From contig JARXAV010000037.1 in assembly GCA_029865665.1 (NCBI GenBank), positions 1-16,984 of the forward strand: a stretch of DNA of 16,984 nucleotides, read 5' to 3'. Origin of the DNA: Flectobacillus sp. Its GTDB lineage: Bacteria; Bacteroidota; Bacteroidia; Cytophagales; Spirosomataceae. The notes beneath the pieces were generated by a model. It ran no database searches. It had not been told where the DNA came from and saw nothing but the letters and a program-made list of their open reading frames with translations. Shown here in pieces: positions 1 through 8,250 of the stretch (positions within the stretch are counted from its first letter, which is position 1; every line of letters begins with the position of its first letter). The position numbers were made by a program, and so were the translations under genes.

Positions 1-975
1 ATTAAAGCCTGTACTAATGGCGTTGTTTATTCCCTTATCTCGTGCCAAATTAGGACGGGGAATTGCTCCTCGTTGAGCGTATAAATCAACATAAATACCC
101 AGTTGGTTAACACTAGGAGCATAAACGCCCCCTAGTTCATTGTTGAGTACCATCGCATTAATCTGTTCGGAAGCTTTGCCAGCATTTACTTTTTCGGAGG
201 TATTATTTCCACTAAAGAAAAAGTTGGTAAAGCCCTTTGGAGCGATTTTATTAATCCGTACTTCTCCTGTATAAGTTGCTTGTGTCCCTTTTCCGAGGGT
301 TGCCTCACCAAAAGACCCTTTATTGCGGTCAGGTTTCAGTTTTAAATTGAGCGTTACCGAATTGGGTTTTCTTCCTGCCGTTACCTCCAACGATTTAATC
401 ATATCTCCCTTAATGGTTTCGAGGGTTGCTTTGGCATTGCCACCAAACAACTCATAGCCATTTACCGTCACGCTTTGTACCTCGTTACCTGCAATCTGAA
501 TGCTACCATCGGCAGTTATTCTAATACCTGGGATTTTCTTTAAGAGGTCGTTGGTATTACCGTGGGGTTTCATCTTAACACTGTCCACATCAATGACAAG
601 GGTGTCACCCCGATAGTGCATCCGATTGTCGGGACGAACCACTATTTCCCGTAGCAACTGTGTTCGGGGAAGTAGCTCAACATAGAATGTCTGATTGGCA
701 TGAAGGGTATCGTCTCGTATAGGAATGATTGCCGTGGCGTACTCGGCTGCTTCCAAAATGAGTTGATAACTACGTTTTACCCGCAAGCGAATGCTGATAC
801 AGGTATCACGTACAGGGAATTTTACTTGCTGGTTTTGAAAAGAAAGTTTCGCTTCCAGTTGCGTAGGAGCATATACTTCGTGAAAATGAAAGCAGAAAGT
901 CACTGCTTTTTCTTGTTGTCCGAAGCTTTGAACAACGAATAAGAGAATAACTATTAAGGGCAAAAATACTTTCAA
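1..975 (-). CDS. TonB-dependent outer-membrane receptor, N-terminal part (runs off the left edge)
   Basis: The 325 visible codons read as one open frame on the minus strand. A hydrophobic signal segment (residues 2-17, ending near SFGQQ) is followed by a beta-rich region (about 30-105) that resembles a degenerate carboxypeptidase-like regulatory domain, then a plug domain (about 115-215). Recognisable plug features are the NDLLKKIPGI segment at 142-151, the VNGYELFGGNA segment at 171-181, and the ETIKGDMIKSLEV segment at 186-198. The beta-barrel begins near residue 220 and is cut by the window. Such proteins import large substrates through the outer membrane using TonB energy; the substrate cannot be told. 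The start is placed at a TTG codon (973-975) directly before the signal peptide, because no ATG or GTG lies between it and the in-frame upstream stop. Its codons are richer in G and C than those of the two divergent genes to its right. Confidence 0.85.
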   Translation of the reverse strand, partial: MKVFLPLIVILLFVVQSFGQQEKAVTFCFHFHEVYAPTQLEAKLSFQNQQVKFPVRDTCISIRLRVKRSYQLILEAAEYATAIIPIRDDTLHANQTFYVELLPRTQLLREIVVRPDNRMHYRGDTLVIDVDSVKMKPHGNTNDLLKKIPGIRITADGSIQIAGNEVQSVTVNGYELFGGNAKATLETIKGDMIKSLEVTAGRKPNSVTLNLKLKPDRNKGSFGEATLGKGTQATYTGEVRINKIAPKGFTNFFFSGNNTSEKVNAGKASEQINAMVLNNELGGVYAPSVNQLGIYVDLYAQRGAIPRPNLARDKGINNAISTGFN

Positions 976-1213
976 GGGAGGTAGGGGCTTACTGGTATAG
1001 GTTGAATGAGTATTAGTTAAAACTCATGATAGCACAAATCAACATCTCAATGGCAATTGCCTATAGTTGTTGAGTCTGAGATACAGTCATCGGAATAAAT
1101 TTATTGGTAAAAAATGAATGAAACAACTATTCGCAATCATTCTTTGAAAGAATTTAGTATTATTGTGGAAACTTTAACGCTATTTTTTATATATAAACGT
1201 GTTGATTTTAGTT
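976..1213. other. Divergent intergenic region between the TonB receptor and the tandem secreted proteins
   Basis: This AT-rich spacer must hold the promoters of two divergent genes. I found no good TAnnTTTG -7 element on either strand. A TTTG at 1143-1146 on the plus strand has no convincing -7 partner at the right distance. Nothing else stands out. Confidence 0.4.
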
Positions 1214-2167
1214 ATGAAAAAAAACATACTCTTATTCCTACTGCTATTCATTCCTTTTGTTGACTTCTCGCAAAGCCTAAAACCATTTAATCTAGCTGAT
1301 TTTGAGGGTAAAAAAATTACCTCTACGTTTAAAAGCACTACTGAAATAAGAGGAGGTTGGCCAGGTATTTATGTAGCTCCAACGAATCAATATCATACGG
1401 TACACCGTAGTATTGCTATTCGGAAAAAGGAAGACAATTGGTTTATTGAGAAATTGTTGTCAAAAATTAATATCATTGTTGAGAATACAGTGACTAAGGA
1501 GACAGGGGAGTATGACTCTGACAAGAAATTTGATCGCCCTATGGAAGTATCCATGGTTTATGGGATGTACGATAAGTTTATTAACAAGCCTTATCAAATG
1601 ATTTATGATAAGGGGGGAAAACGGATAGACACACTCGGTAATTTCAAAGATTATAATTTCTATTACGATTATGCTTGGGATAATAAAATGCTCCCTTATA
1701 TACAAGAAAATTGGGTCGGAATTTTTCAGATAAGTCATCCAACTGTAGTATGGGCTGTTGGGCAAACGTGGCAACAAACCTTAACAAAAAGGAGTGAAGG
1801 GAAACCCCAAAAAGAGTTACTTACAAGTACTTATAAGGTAAAGTCAATAGAGAATAACACTGTACTCATAGAATTTAAAGTAGTAGATATTCCAGAGTTT
1901 GTGAGCTATAAAGCTGAAGATGGGTATATTAATAACTCTTTAAAGGATAATAAAGGTATCAATGTTGATAAGGATATTAACTACACAATTGAACAGAAAA
2001 GCGTGTATGAGGGTACAATTCTGTGTGATAGTCAAACTAATTTAATTTTGAAAATGATTATTACTAATAACGAGTATAAAAAAATATATATTAAAGATTC
2101 ACCTCCTTCTGGGCGTGAATACAGCGAGCAAGTTACCATTGAAAACACTTTAGAGGATTTGAAATAG
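1214..2167 (+). CDS. Secreted protein of unknown family, first of a tandem pair
   Basis: A 317-residue protein with an N-terminal signal peptide (hydrophobic run at residues 5-16, probable cleavage near FSQ at 18-20). I do not recognise the family. The mature part is rich in aromatic and polar residues and looks beta-stranded, with motifs such as RGGWPGIY, DYNFYYDYAWDNK, WVGIFQISHP, VGQTWQQ and YEGTILCDSQTNLILKM. It has no transmembrane segment, no lipobox and no visible catalytic signature. The start is set at ATG 1214 and not at the in-frame GTG 1199, because ATG 1214 gives a clean signal peptide and aligns with the start of the next gene. Its neighbour at 2221 is a close paralog. The divergent TonB receptor suggests, by context only, an envelope or uptake role. 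Confidence 0.8.
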   Translation: MKKNILLFLLLFIPFVDFSQSLKPFNLADFEGKKITSTFKSTTEIRGGWPGIYVAPTNQYHTVHRSIAIRKKEDNWFIEKLLSKINIIVENTVTKETGEYDSDKKFDRPMEVSMVYGMYDKFINKPYQMIYDKGGKRIDTLGNFKDYNFYYDYAWDNKMLPYIQENWVGIFQISHPTVVWAVGQTWQQTLTKRSEGKPQKELLTSTYKVKSIENNTVLIEFKVVDIPEFVSYKAEDGYINNSLKDNKGINVDKDINYTIEQKSVYEGTILCDSQTNLILKMIITNNEYKKIYIKDSPPSGREYSEQVTIENTLEDLK

Positions 2168-2220
2168 TCGAAAAATCAAGCGTATTTTGTTGAAATAATT
2201 TAAACCTACGTTTTTTATTT

Positions 2221-3183
2221 ATGAAAATACACAAACTCTTATTCCTACTGCTCTTTATTCCTTTCATTGATTTTTCACAAAGCCTAAAACCATTTAATTT
2301 AGCTGATTTTGAGGGGAAGAAAATTATCTCTACGTTTAAAAGTACTACCGAAATGAGAGGAGGTTGGCCAGGTATTTATATGGCTCCTACGAATCAATAT
2401 CATACGATACACCGTAGTATTGCTATTCGTAAAAAAGAAGAGAATTGGTTTATTGAGAAGTTATTGTCAAAAATTAATATTGTGGTAGAAGGAGCGTTAA
2501 CATTAGAGAGCGAAGAATATGACTCTGATAAAAAATTTGACAGACCAATGGAGATTTCAATGGTGTATGGGAAGTACGATAAATTTATCAATAAACCGTA
2601 TCAAATAATTTACAGTAAACAGGGTAAACGAATAGATACGTTAACGAATTTTGGGGACTATAATTTTTATTACGATTTTGCTTGGGACAACAAAAGTTTA
2701 CCTTATATACAAGAAGATTGGGTCGGTATTTTTCAAATAAGCCATCCAACTACAGCATGGACTGTTGGGCAAACGTGGCAACAGAATTTTACCCAGATTG
2801 CAGAGTTTAACAGACCTAATAAAGAAGTGCTAACTACTATTTATACGGTTAAGTCGATTGACAACAACAAGGTTTTATTAGAGTTAAGTATTACAGACAT
2901 TCCAGAATTAGTCAAGTATGACCATTCGGATGGTTATATCAATAATTCATTGAAAGATACACCACGTAAATACGTGAATCCGAAGAAGGATATTAACTAT
3001 ACGATGGAGAAGAAAAATGTCTATGAAGGAACAATTCTGTTCGATAGCCAAACGAACTTAATACTCAAAATGGTCTTGAAACGTACATCCAATCAAAGGG
3101 TAACGATAAAAGATACCTCTCCTTCTGATTTAGATGTCACGGAGCAAGTTACTATTGAAAACAAAATAGAAGATTTGAAATAG
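2221..3183 (+). CDS. Secreted protein of unknown family, second of a tandem pair
   Basis: A 320-residue paralog of the gene ending at 2167. The two align almost without gaps. By eye the first 190 or so residues are mostly identical, including the signal peptide, while the C-terminal third has diverged more (the stretches after VGQTWQQ and after SLKD). The signal peptide ends near DFSQ. The spacer to the first gene is 53 bases and has no terminator-like hairpin, so the two could be cotranscribed. The bases just before each start also look related (TTTAA, then a T-rich run ending TTTTTTAT), so the duplication may have included the upstream region. The function is unknown; a periplasmic or surface location is inferred from the signal peptide alone. 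A strong inverted repeat follows directly after the stop. Confidence 0.8.
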   Translation: MKIHKLLFLLLFIPFIDFSQSLKPFNLADFEGKKIISTFKSTTEMRGGWPGIYMAPTNQYHTIHRSIAIRKKEENWFIEKLLSKINIVVEGALTLESEEYDSDKKFDRPMEISMVYGKYDKFINKPYQIIYSKQGKRIDTLTNFGDYNFYYDFAWDNKSLPYIQEDWVGIFQISHPTTAWTVGQTWQQNFTQIAEFNRPNKEVLTTIYTVKSIDNNKVLLELSITDIPELVKYDHSDGYINNSLKDTPRKYVNPKKDINYTMEKKNVYEGTILFDSQTNLILKMVLKRTSNQRVTIKDTSPSDLDVTEQVTIENKIEDLK

Positions 3184-3233
3184 TCATAAAATGAAAAAGG
3201 ACTTGACTTTTCAAGTCCTTTTTCATTTTATGA
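3184..3233. terminator. Perfect 23-bp inverted repeat, probable bidirectional terminator
   Basis: Arms at 3184-3206 and 3211-3233 are exact reverse complements around the 4-base loop CTTT. The stem has a GC-containing core (AGGACTTGA) flanked by A-rich and T-rich outer parts, so either strand's transcript forms a hairpin with a T-rich downstream arm. It begins right after the plus-strand stop at 3183 and lies 13 bases beyond the minus-strand stop at 3247, so it serves both convergent genes. Confidence 0.88.
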
Positions 3234-3246
3234 ATCGTATTTTATA

Positions 3247-5661
3247 TTAGTAAATCTTCGGGAATTTAGCGGGCATTACTTCTGCCATCATGTTGTAGGC
3301 TGCATCAAAGACGTTTTCTGAATTGGGCTTCGAGAAATAATCTCCGTCCGAGCTGTATGCAGGACGGTGTGCCATTGCTGCAACGCATACAGGTTTGGAA
3401 TCTAAATAACGATACGCATTTTGTTCGTCAATCACTTTTTGCATCATGTAAGCACTTGCACCACCTGGCATATCTTCATCTGCAAAAATAACACGGTTGG
3501 TTTTCTTGATTGATTCTACAATCTGATGCGTAATGTCAAAAGGCAATAGTGTCTGAATATCAATGACTTCTACCGAAATATCAAAGGCTTCCAATTGTTC
3601 GGCGGCTGCCATTACAATTCTACACATTGAACCGTATGTAACAATGGTAATGTCTGTTCCTTCTCTCAATACTTCGGGCATTCCTAGAGCGACACGGCTT
3701 TCAAAAAGATTTTCGGGTAAGCGTTCTTTCAAACGGTAGCCATTTAAGCACTCAATCACAATGGCAGGATCATCTCCTTCTAAAAGGGTATTGTACATTC
3801 CTGCTGCCTGAGTCATGTTGCGAGGGACGCACAAATGAATACCTCTTAATCCATTCAGAAGTACAGCCATTGGAGAACCCGAATGCCAGATGCCTTCTAA
3901 GCGGTGTCCACGAGTACGCAGAATCATGGGTGCTTTTTGTCCGCCAACGGTTCGATAATGCAAACAAGCTAAGTCGTCGGAAAGAGAAGCAAATGGATAA
4001 AGGATATAATCAAGGTACTGAATTTCAACGATAGGGCGTAAACCACGCATGGCTGCTCCAATGCCTTGTCCGATGATACTCATTTCACGGATTCCTGTAT
4101 CGGTAATACGAAGCTCTCCAAATTTTTCTTGAAGCCCTGCTAAGGTTTGATTTACATCTCCGATTTTACCTACATCTTCGCCAATAATGAATACACGAGG
4201 GTTGGTACTTAGTAAATGGTCAAAGTTCTTATTTAAGATTTCACGACCGTCCACTAAAGAGGAGTTTGGCGTATATTCCGCAGGGACGGCCTTCACGTTC
4301 ATCGGTGAATCTGCCGAAACGCTTTGTTGGAAAGAGCTAAAGCGAGTATAATTGGCTTCGGTAGCTTTTTCTAACCAAGCCAATAATCCTTGTTTTGCTG
4401 GCGAATCCTCAAAACGAAGAATACGTAAGGTTTTACGAACAGCAACGATATTTTCACGGTGGATAGGGTTGGTTGTTTTACGCAACTCATCCACTAAGGT
4501 TTTAATATCGTCTCCGTTGGGGCTTGTAATAGAGGCTTGGAACATCAGCGAAAGGGCTTCTTCTCTTTCGGGTTTAATCGAAATGACGTATTGTTTCCAC
4601 GCTTCTTTTTGAGCTTTTCTTGCTTCTTTTACCGCCTCTTGGTCAATTGCTTGTAGTTCGTCTTCTGTTGCTAGTTCTTCTTGCAACAACCAATATCTGA
4701 AATGAAGAATACAATCAAAAACAAGTTCAAATTGCAAACGTTCTGCGGACTTATAGCGTTCGTGTGAACCTGAAGCCGAGTGTCCTTGCTGTTGCGTAAG
4801 TCCTTCTACATGAACCAAGCAAGGAATATGATATTTACGAGCTATGTCAGCGGCTTTTTGGAAGGCTTCTACTAAGCCAACGTAGTCCCATCCTTTTGCG
4901 GTGAAAATTTCTAAGCCATTGCCGTCTTCGTTACGTTGGTAACCTGCCAATGCTTTAGAAATAGACGATTTTGTTGTCTGATATTCTGATGGAACAGAAA
5001 TTCCGTAGCCATCATCCCAGACTGCCATCACCAAAGGGATTTGTAACACACCTGCTGCATTGACACATTCTAAGAACATTCCTTCAGAAGAGGAGGCATC
5101 TCCAATGGTCGAGAAGCATACTTCGTTCCCTTTTCTGGAAAACTTTTGAGCAACATCCCCTTGTAACTCTGGTAAATGACGATATAGCTTAGATGCGTAA
5201 GCGATGCCGACGGCTCTAGGAATTTGTCCAGCCGTGGACGATATACCTGCTACTGAGTTGTAGAGTTTGGTTTGGTCTAACCACTGTCCTTTATCATCTA
5301 GCCATTGCGTAGCATGATGATTATTCATGGTACGTCCTCCTGTATGAGGGTCATACTGTTTGTCAGGATGGCCGTATAACTGAGAAAAGTACTGCGTCCA
5401 AGTCATGTCACCAACAGCGGCTACAATGGTTTGGTCTCGGTAATATCCCGAAACAAAGTCGCCAGGTTGCATGGCTTTTGCCAAGGCAATTTGTGCGAGT
5501 TCTTTTCCGTCACCGTAGATGCCGAACTTTGCACGTCCCGAAAAAACTTCTTTTCTGACCAATAAACTACACTCTCGACTTGTTTTAGCGAGACGATAGT
5601 CATTTAAAGCAGCCTGCTTTTTAAACACAATAGTTTCTGAAAGTATTTCGTTTTCTACCAC
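3247..5661 (-). CDS. 2-oxoacid dehydrogenase E1, fused alpha and beta subunits (probably branched-chain)
   Basis: An 804-residue thiamine-diphosphate enzyme that would decarboxylate a 2-oxoacid and pass the acyl group to lipoyl-E2. The alpha half (about 20-320) carries the ThDP/Mg motif from G187-D188 to D216-D217 (GDASSSEG ... WDDGYGIS). A helical linker (about 320-460) follows. The beta half (about 468-795) shows GEDVG at 494-498, the DTGIRE segment at 521-526, His593 in the HSGSP segment, and the C-terminal transketolase domain (PFDITHQIVE at 707-716, DEDMPGGASA at 728-737). Fused E1 proteins of this kind are common in Bacteroidota and are usually annotated as 2-oxoisovalerate dehydrogenase. 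No E2 or E3 gene is in the window, so substrate choice between branched-chain acids and pyruvate is inference. Translation starts at GTG 5661; an in-frame stop lies upstream and no ATG is available. Confidence 0.92.
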   Translation of the reverse strand: MVENEILSETIVFKKQAALNDYRLAKTSRECSLLVRKEVFSGRAKFGIYGDGKELAQIALAKAMQPGDFVSGYYRDQTIVAAVGDMTWTQYFSQLYGHPDKQYDPHTGGRTMNNHHATQWLDDKGQWLDQTKLYNSVAGISSTAGQIPRAVGIAYASKLYRHLPELQGDVAQKFSRKGNEVCFSTIGDASSSEGMFLECVNAAGVLQIPLVMAVWDDGYGISVPSEYQTTKSSISKALAGYQRNEDGNGLEIFTAKGWDYVGLVEAFQKAADIARKYHIPCLVHVEGLTQQQGHSASGSHERYKSAERLQFELVFDCILHFRYWLLQEELATEDELQAIDQEAVKEARKAQKEAWKQYVISIKPEREEALSLMFQASITSPNGDDIKTLVDELRKTTNPIHRENIVAVRKTLRILRFEDSPAKQGLLAWLEKATEANYTRFSSFQQSVSADSPMNVKAVPAEYTPNSSLVDGREILNKNFDHLLSTNPRVFIIGEDVGKIGDVNQTLAGLQEKFGELRITDTGIREMSIIGQGIGAAMRGLRPIVEIQYLDYILYPFASLSDDLACLHYRTVGGQKAPMILRTRGHRLEGIWHSGSPMAVLLNGLRGIHLCVPRNMTQAAGMYNTLLEGDDPAIVIECLNGYRLKERLPENLFESRVALGMPEVLREGTDITIVTYGSMCRIVMAAAEQLEAFDISVEVIDIQTLLPFDITHQIVESIKKTNRVIFADEDMPGGASAYMMQKVIDEQNAYRYLDSKPVCVAAMAHRPAYSSDGDYFSKPNSENVFDAAYNMMAEVMPAKFPKIY

Positions 5662-5765
5662 GTTAGCGTTATTGGTTGAGGATTGAGATGATTTAATGGT
5701 TAATCTGGGCTTGATTTCGGGGAAAATATACCGTTATTCGCTCAGGAATAATCAAGAATTAATAT

Positions 5766-5797
5766 CAAAAATAGCAGAAATATATTAGGATAACAAA
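5766..5797 (-). promoter_or_regulatory. Bacteroidota-type promoter of the E1 gene
   Basis: On the minus strand TTTG (5794-5797) lies exactly 20 bases upstream of TATTTTTG (5766-5773), matching the TTTG-N19/20-TAnnTTTG consensus. The inferred transcript starts near 5760, giving a leader of about 100 bases before GTG 5661. Confidence 0.7.
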
Positions 5798-5966
5798 TTG
5801 ACTGAATTGAATTACAGGGTAAAGAATAACAGCTTTTAGCTAAGTCATTGTTAATGATTTGTTAAACACCCTAGGGATTTTTGTCATAACGCCGTTGCTC
5901 ACTATTTTTGTTTCGGTCGAACAGCGAAAATTGATTTTATTTCAATACCAAAGGCACTCAAAGAGT

Positions 5967-5998
5967 ATTGAGAGTTTTATAATTTCAATGTATCTTTG
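5967..5998 (+). promoter_or_regulatory. Bacteroidota-type promoter of the DUF1573 gene
   Basis: ATTG (5967-5970) precedes TATCTTTG (5991-5998) by 20 bases. The -7 element matches TAnnTTTG fully and the -33 element matches TTG. Transcription would start near 6005, with a leader of about 58 bases before ATG 6063. This also argues against the longer frame that opens at 5859. Confidence 0.65.
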
Positions 5999-6062
5999 GA
6001 AACTCGGGTGCGGCGGGCTAGTCGTCAGAGAAATTACAAACTTTTTAACATACATAATTACC

Positions 6063-6539
6063 ATGAAAAAATTACTTTTCGTTTTATCATTTATCTGTGC
6101 TGCAACATTTGCTAACGCACAAGGTGTTATCAAATTCAAAACTGAATCTCATGAGTTCGGTAAAATTGACGAAGGTACGCAAGCTACTTACACGTTTGAA
6201 TTCACAAACACAGGTACTGCACCAGTTGTTATTTCTAACGCTCAGCCTTCTTGTGGATGTACTACACCAGATTGGACAAAAGAGCCAGTTATGCCAGGTA
6301 AAACAGGTAAAGTGACTGCTTCATTCAACTCAACAGGTCGTCCTGGTAACTTCAACAAAACAATTACCGTTATCAGTAACTCTGAAACTCCTCAAATTGC
6401 TTTGACAATCAAAGGTGAAGTTATTCCAAAAGGAGCTGCACCAGCTGCTGCACCAGCTCCAGTTGTTTCAGCTACTCCTGCTCCAGCTCCAACACCAGCG
6501 GCAGTAGTTCAGCCAAAAGCTGCTAAGAAGAAAAAATAA
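6063..6539 (+). CDS. Small secreted DUF1573-domain protein with Ala/Pro-rich tail
   Basis: A 158-residue protein with a classical signal peptide (MKKLLFVLSF start, cleavage predicted after NA at 18-19, leaving a Gln N-terminus). Residues 22-120 form a DUF1573 domain, an immunoglobulin-like beta-sandwich, with the family's Cys-Gly-Cys at 64-66 and the FNSTGRPG turn at 88-95. Residues 124-150 are a low-complexity tail of Ala, Pro, Val and Thr, ending in four lysines. DUF1573 proteins are common in Bacteroidota envelopes and their role is not established. The start is ATG 6063: an upstream in-frame ATG at 5859 would bury the signal peptide 68 residues inside the protein and lies before the promoter. 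Codon choice is even and regular, as often seen in well-expressed genes. It is a single-gene unit closed by its own terminator. Confidence 0.88.
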   Translation: MKKLLFVLSFICAATFANAQGVIKFKTESHEFGKIDEGTQATYTFEFTNTGTAPVVISNAQPSCGCTTPDWTKEPVMPGKTGKVTASFNSTGRPGNFNKTITVISNSETPQIALTIKGEVIPKGAAPAAAPAPVVSATPAPAPTPAAVVQPKAAKKKK

Positions 6540-6554
6540 GCATTTAATTATGCG

Positions 6555-6598
6555 AAACAAAAACGGCGAATTCCAAATGGGGTTCGCCGTTTTTGTTT
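6555..6598 (+). terminator. Intrinsic terminator of the DUF1573 gene
   Basis: Exact 16-base arms at 6555-6570 and 6583-6598 have a GC core (CGGCGAA) and an A-rich/T-rich outer part, which gives a U-rich 3' arm. The hairpin begins 15 bases after the stop codon. Its A-rich left arm would allow some function on the minus strand too. Confidence 0.88.
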
Positions 6599-6782
6599 TA
6601 TACCGTTAAGTAAGTGACCATAAATTATCAGGTATAATTTTTACTCTACAGAATCCTTCTATGTTTCAAACGAAGGTTTACTTGAAAAGTCAAATTCCAG
6701 TAAGTTTTATCATTACCTCTCAATATTCTTAATTCCTTAATGGTTAACCAGATTTTTTTAAAAACTACTTAGCAGGATAAAA

Positions 6783-6816
6783 CAAAACCCTCACTGAGCT
6801 AGTCAATGAGGGTTTG
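6783..6816 (-). terminator. Intrinsic terminator of the isocitrate dehydrogenase gene
   Basis: AAACCCTCA (6785-6793) and TGAGGGTTT (6807-6815) form a 9-bp stem. Read on the minus strand it is followed by TTTTGTTTT, a suitable U-tract. It lies about 23 bases beyond the stop at 6839. The 180 bases between this and the DUF1573 terminator show nothing I can name. Confidence 0.8.
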
Positions 6817-6838
6817 TAAAGAAGGGTAATCTCAACAA

Positions 6839-8068
6839 TTAAGCTAATGCAGCTTTCAAATTTGTATCAATAGCTTCTAAGAATTCTTCTGTATATAAGT
6901 AGTGTTCGCCATGGTTCACTTTGTTACCGTGGATACAAACGGCTAAGTCTTTCGTCATTTTACCAGACTCAACTGTTTCAACACATACTTTCTCTAATGT
7001 CTGACTGAAATTAATCAAGGCATCGTTACCGTCTAATTTACCACGGAACTCTAAACCACGAGTCCAAGCAAAGATAGAAGCGATAGGGTTTGTTGACGTT
7101 GGTCTTCCTGCTTGGTGTTCACGGTAGTGACGAGTTACTGTTCCGTGAGCTGCTTCAGCTTCCATTACAGTTCCGTCTGGCGTAACCAATACAGAAGTCA
7201 TTAAACCTAATGAACCAAATCCTTGAGCAACAGTATCCGACTGAACGTCTCCGTCATAGTTTTTACAAGCCCAAACAAAGTTACCATTCCATTTTAAGGC
7301 AGAAGCAACCATGTCATCAATCAAACGGTGTTCGTACACGATACCTGCTGCTACAAATTTAGCTTTGTAATCTGCTTGGTAGATTTCTTCAAAAATATCT
7401 TTGAAACGACCATCGTATTTTTTCAAGATGGTATTTTTCGTAGATAAGTATAAAGGCCATCCTTTGCTTAATGCCATGTTGAAACATGAGTGAGCAAATC
7501 CACGGATAGACTCGTCTGTGTTGTACATTGTTAAAGCAACGCCATCACCTTTGAAGTTGAAAACGTCGAATGACTGTACTTCGCCACCATCTTCTGGAGT
7601 GAATGTAACGGTCAATTTACCTTTTCCTTTTGTAACGAAATCGGTTGCTCTGTATTGGTCACCAAAAGCGTGACGACCAATCATGATTGGAGCAGTCCAG
7701 TTTGGTACTAAACGAGGAACGTTTGAACAAACGATAGGCTCACGGAATACAGTACCATCTAGGATGTTACGGATTGTTCCGTTTGGAGAACGCCACATTT
7801 GTTTCAAGCCGAATTCTTCAACACGTTGTTCGTCTGGAGTGATGGTAGCACATTTGATACCTACGCCATATTTTTTGATTGCCTCAGCAGCATCAATCGT
7901 TACTTGATCGTTCGTTTCGTCACGATATTCCATACCCAAATCGTAGTATTTAATATCTAAATCTAAGTAAGGAACAATCAATTTATCTTTGATAAATTTC
8001 CAGATAATTCGAGTCATTTCGTCCCCGTCAAGTTCAACGACTGGGTTAGCAACTTTAATTTTTTCCAT
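6839..8068 (-). CDS. icd: NADP-dependent isocitrate dehydrogenase, IDH1-like
   Basis: A 409-residue cytoplasmic enzyme converting isocitrate to 2-oxoglutarate and CO2 with reduction of NADP in the TCA cycle. It belongs to the homodimeric type that includes human IDH1, and its numbering nearly matches: substrate-binding Arg100, Arg109 and Arg132 (in [10 protein letters not shown]) are all present, as are Lys211, metal-binding Asp274 and Asp278 (in YDGDVQSD), and His308 and Arg313 in [11 protein letters not shown], the NADP-contacting region. Length is normal for the family. The start ATG gives the expected N-terminus ([10 protein letters not shown] at 11-20). It is a single-gene unit with its own promoter element and terminator. 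The NADP preference is inferred from family membership and the retained His/Arg pair. Confidence 0.96.
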   Translation of the reverse strand: MEKIKVANPVVELDGDEMTRIIWKFIKDKLIVPYLDLDIKYYDLGMEYRDETNDQVTIDAAEAIKKYGVGIKCATITPDEQRVEEFGLKQMWRSPNGTIRNILDGTVFREPIVCSNVPRLVPNWTAPIMIGRHAFGDQYRATDFVTKGKGKLTVTFTPEDGGEVQSFDVFNFKGDGVALTMYNTDESIRGFAHSCFNMALSKGWPLYLSTKNTILKKYDGRFKDIFEEIYQADYKAKFVAAGIVYEHRLIDDMVASALKWNGNFVWACKNYDGDVQSDTVAQGFGSLGLMTSVLVTPDGTVMEAEAAHGTVTRHYREHQAGRPTSTNPIASIFAWTRGLEFRGKLDGNDALINFSQTLEKVCVETVESGKMTKDLAVCIHGNKVNHGEHYLYTEEFLEAIDTNLKAALA

Positions 8069-8132
8069 TTTGTTAAGAAAATATTATTCGTGATTATTTG
8101 TGCGTAATTTGTTTAAGACGCTATTACGAGTG

Positions 8133-8140
8133 CAAATGTA
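8133..8140 (-). promoter_or_regulatory. Probable -7 promoter element of icd
   Basis: On the minus strand TACATTTG matches TAnnTTTG. The bases about 20 upstream (around 8160) give no clean TTTG, so only the -7 half is supported. Transcription would start near 8126, with a leader of about 58 bases. Confidence 0.5.
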
Positions 8141-8250
8141 CACAATGAATTGATATGTAAGGAATTTCCTTGAAACAGAAAGTGGAATATTTTATTTTAC
8201 TATTGAAAAAATGATATATTATAATCCTTTGTTCCTTGTTTTTCAGACAA

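Larger units (their letters stand above)
5662..6062. other. 401-base divergent intergenic region with two promoters
   Basis: This spacer separates the E1 gene (minus) from the DUF1573 gene (plus) and contains one matched promoter for each. The plus-strand frame is open from 5859, but that part lacks protein-like character and lies upstream of the signal peptide and of the promoter, so I treat it as non-coding. A short GC-rich patch at about 6004-6028 falls just after the inferred start of the plus-strand transcript. Confidence 0.6.

Noticed and set aside
1199..1213. Earlier in-frame start (GTG) for the first tandem secreted protein
   Set aside because: ATG 1214 aligns with the start of the paralog and gives the clean signal peptide.
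1214..3183. GLPGLI-family proteins, which often sit by TonB receptors
   Set aside because: No GLPGLI motif is seen in either protein.
5859..6062. N-terminal extension of the DUF1573 protein from an in-frame ATG at 5859
   Set aside because: It would put a perfect signal peptide 68 residues inside the protein, and a matched promoter at 5967-5998 lies inside the extension.
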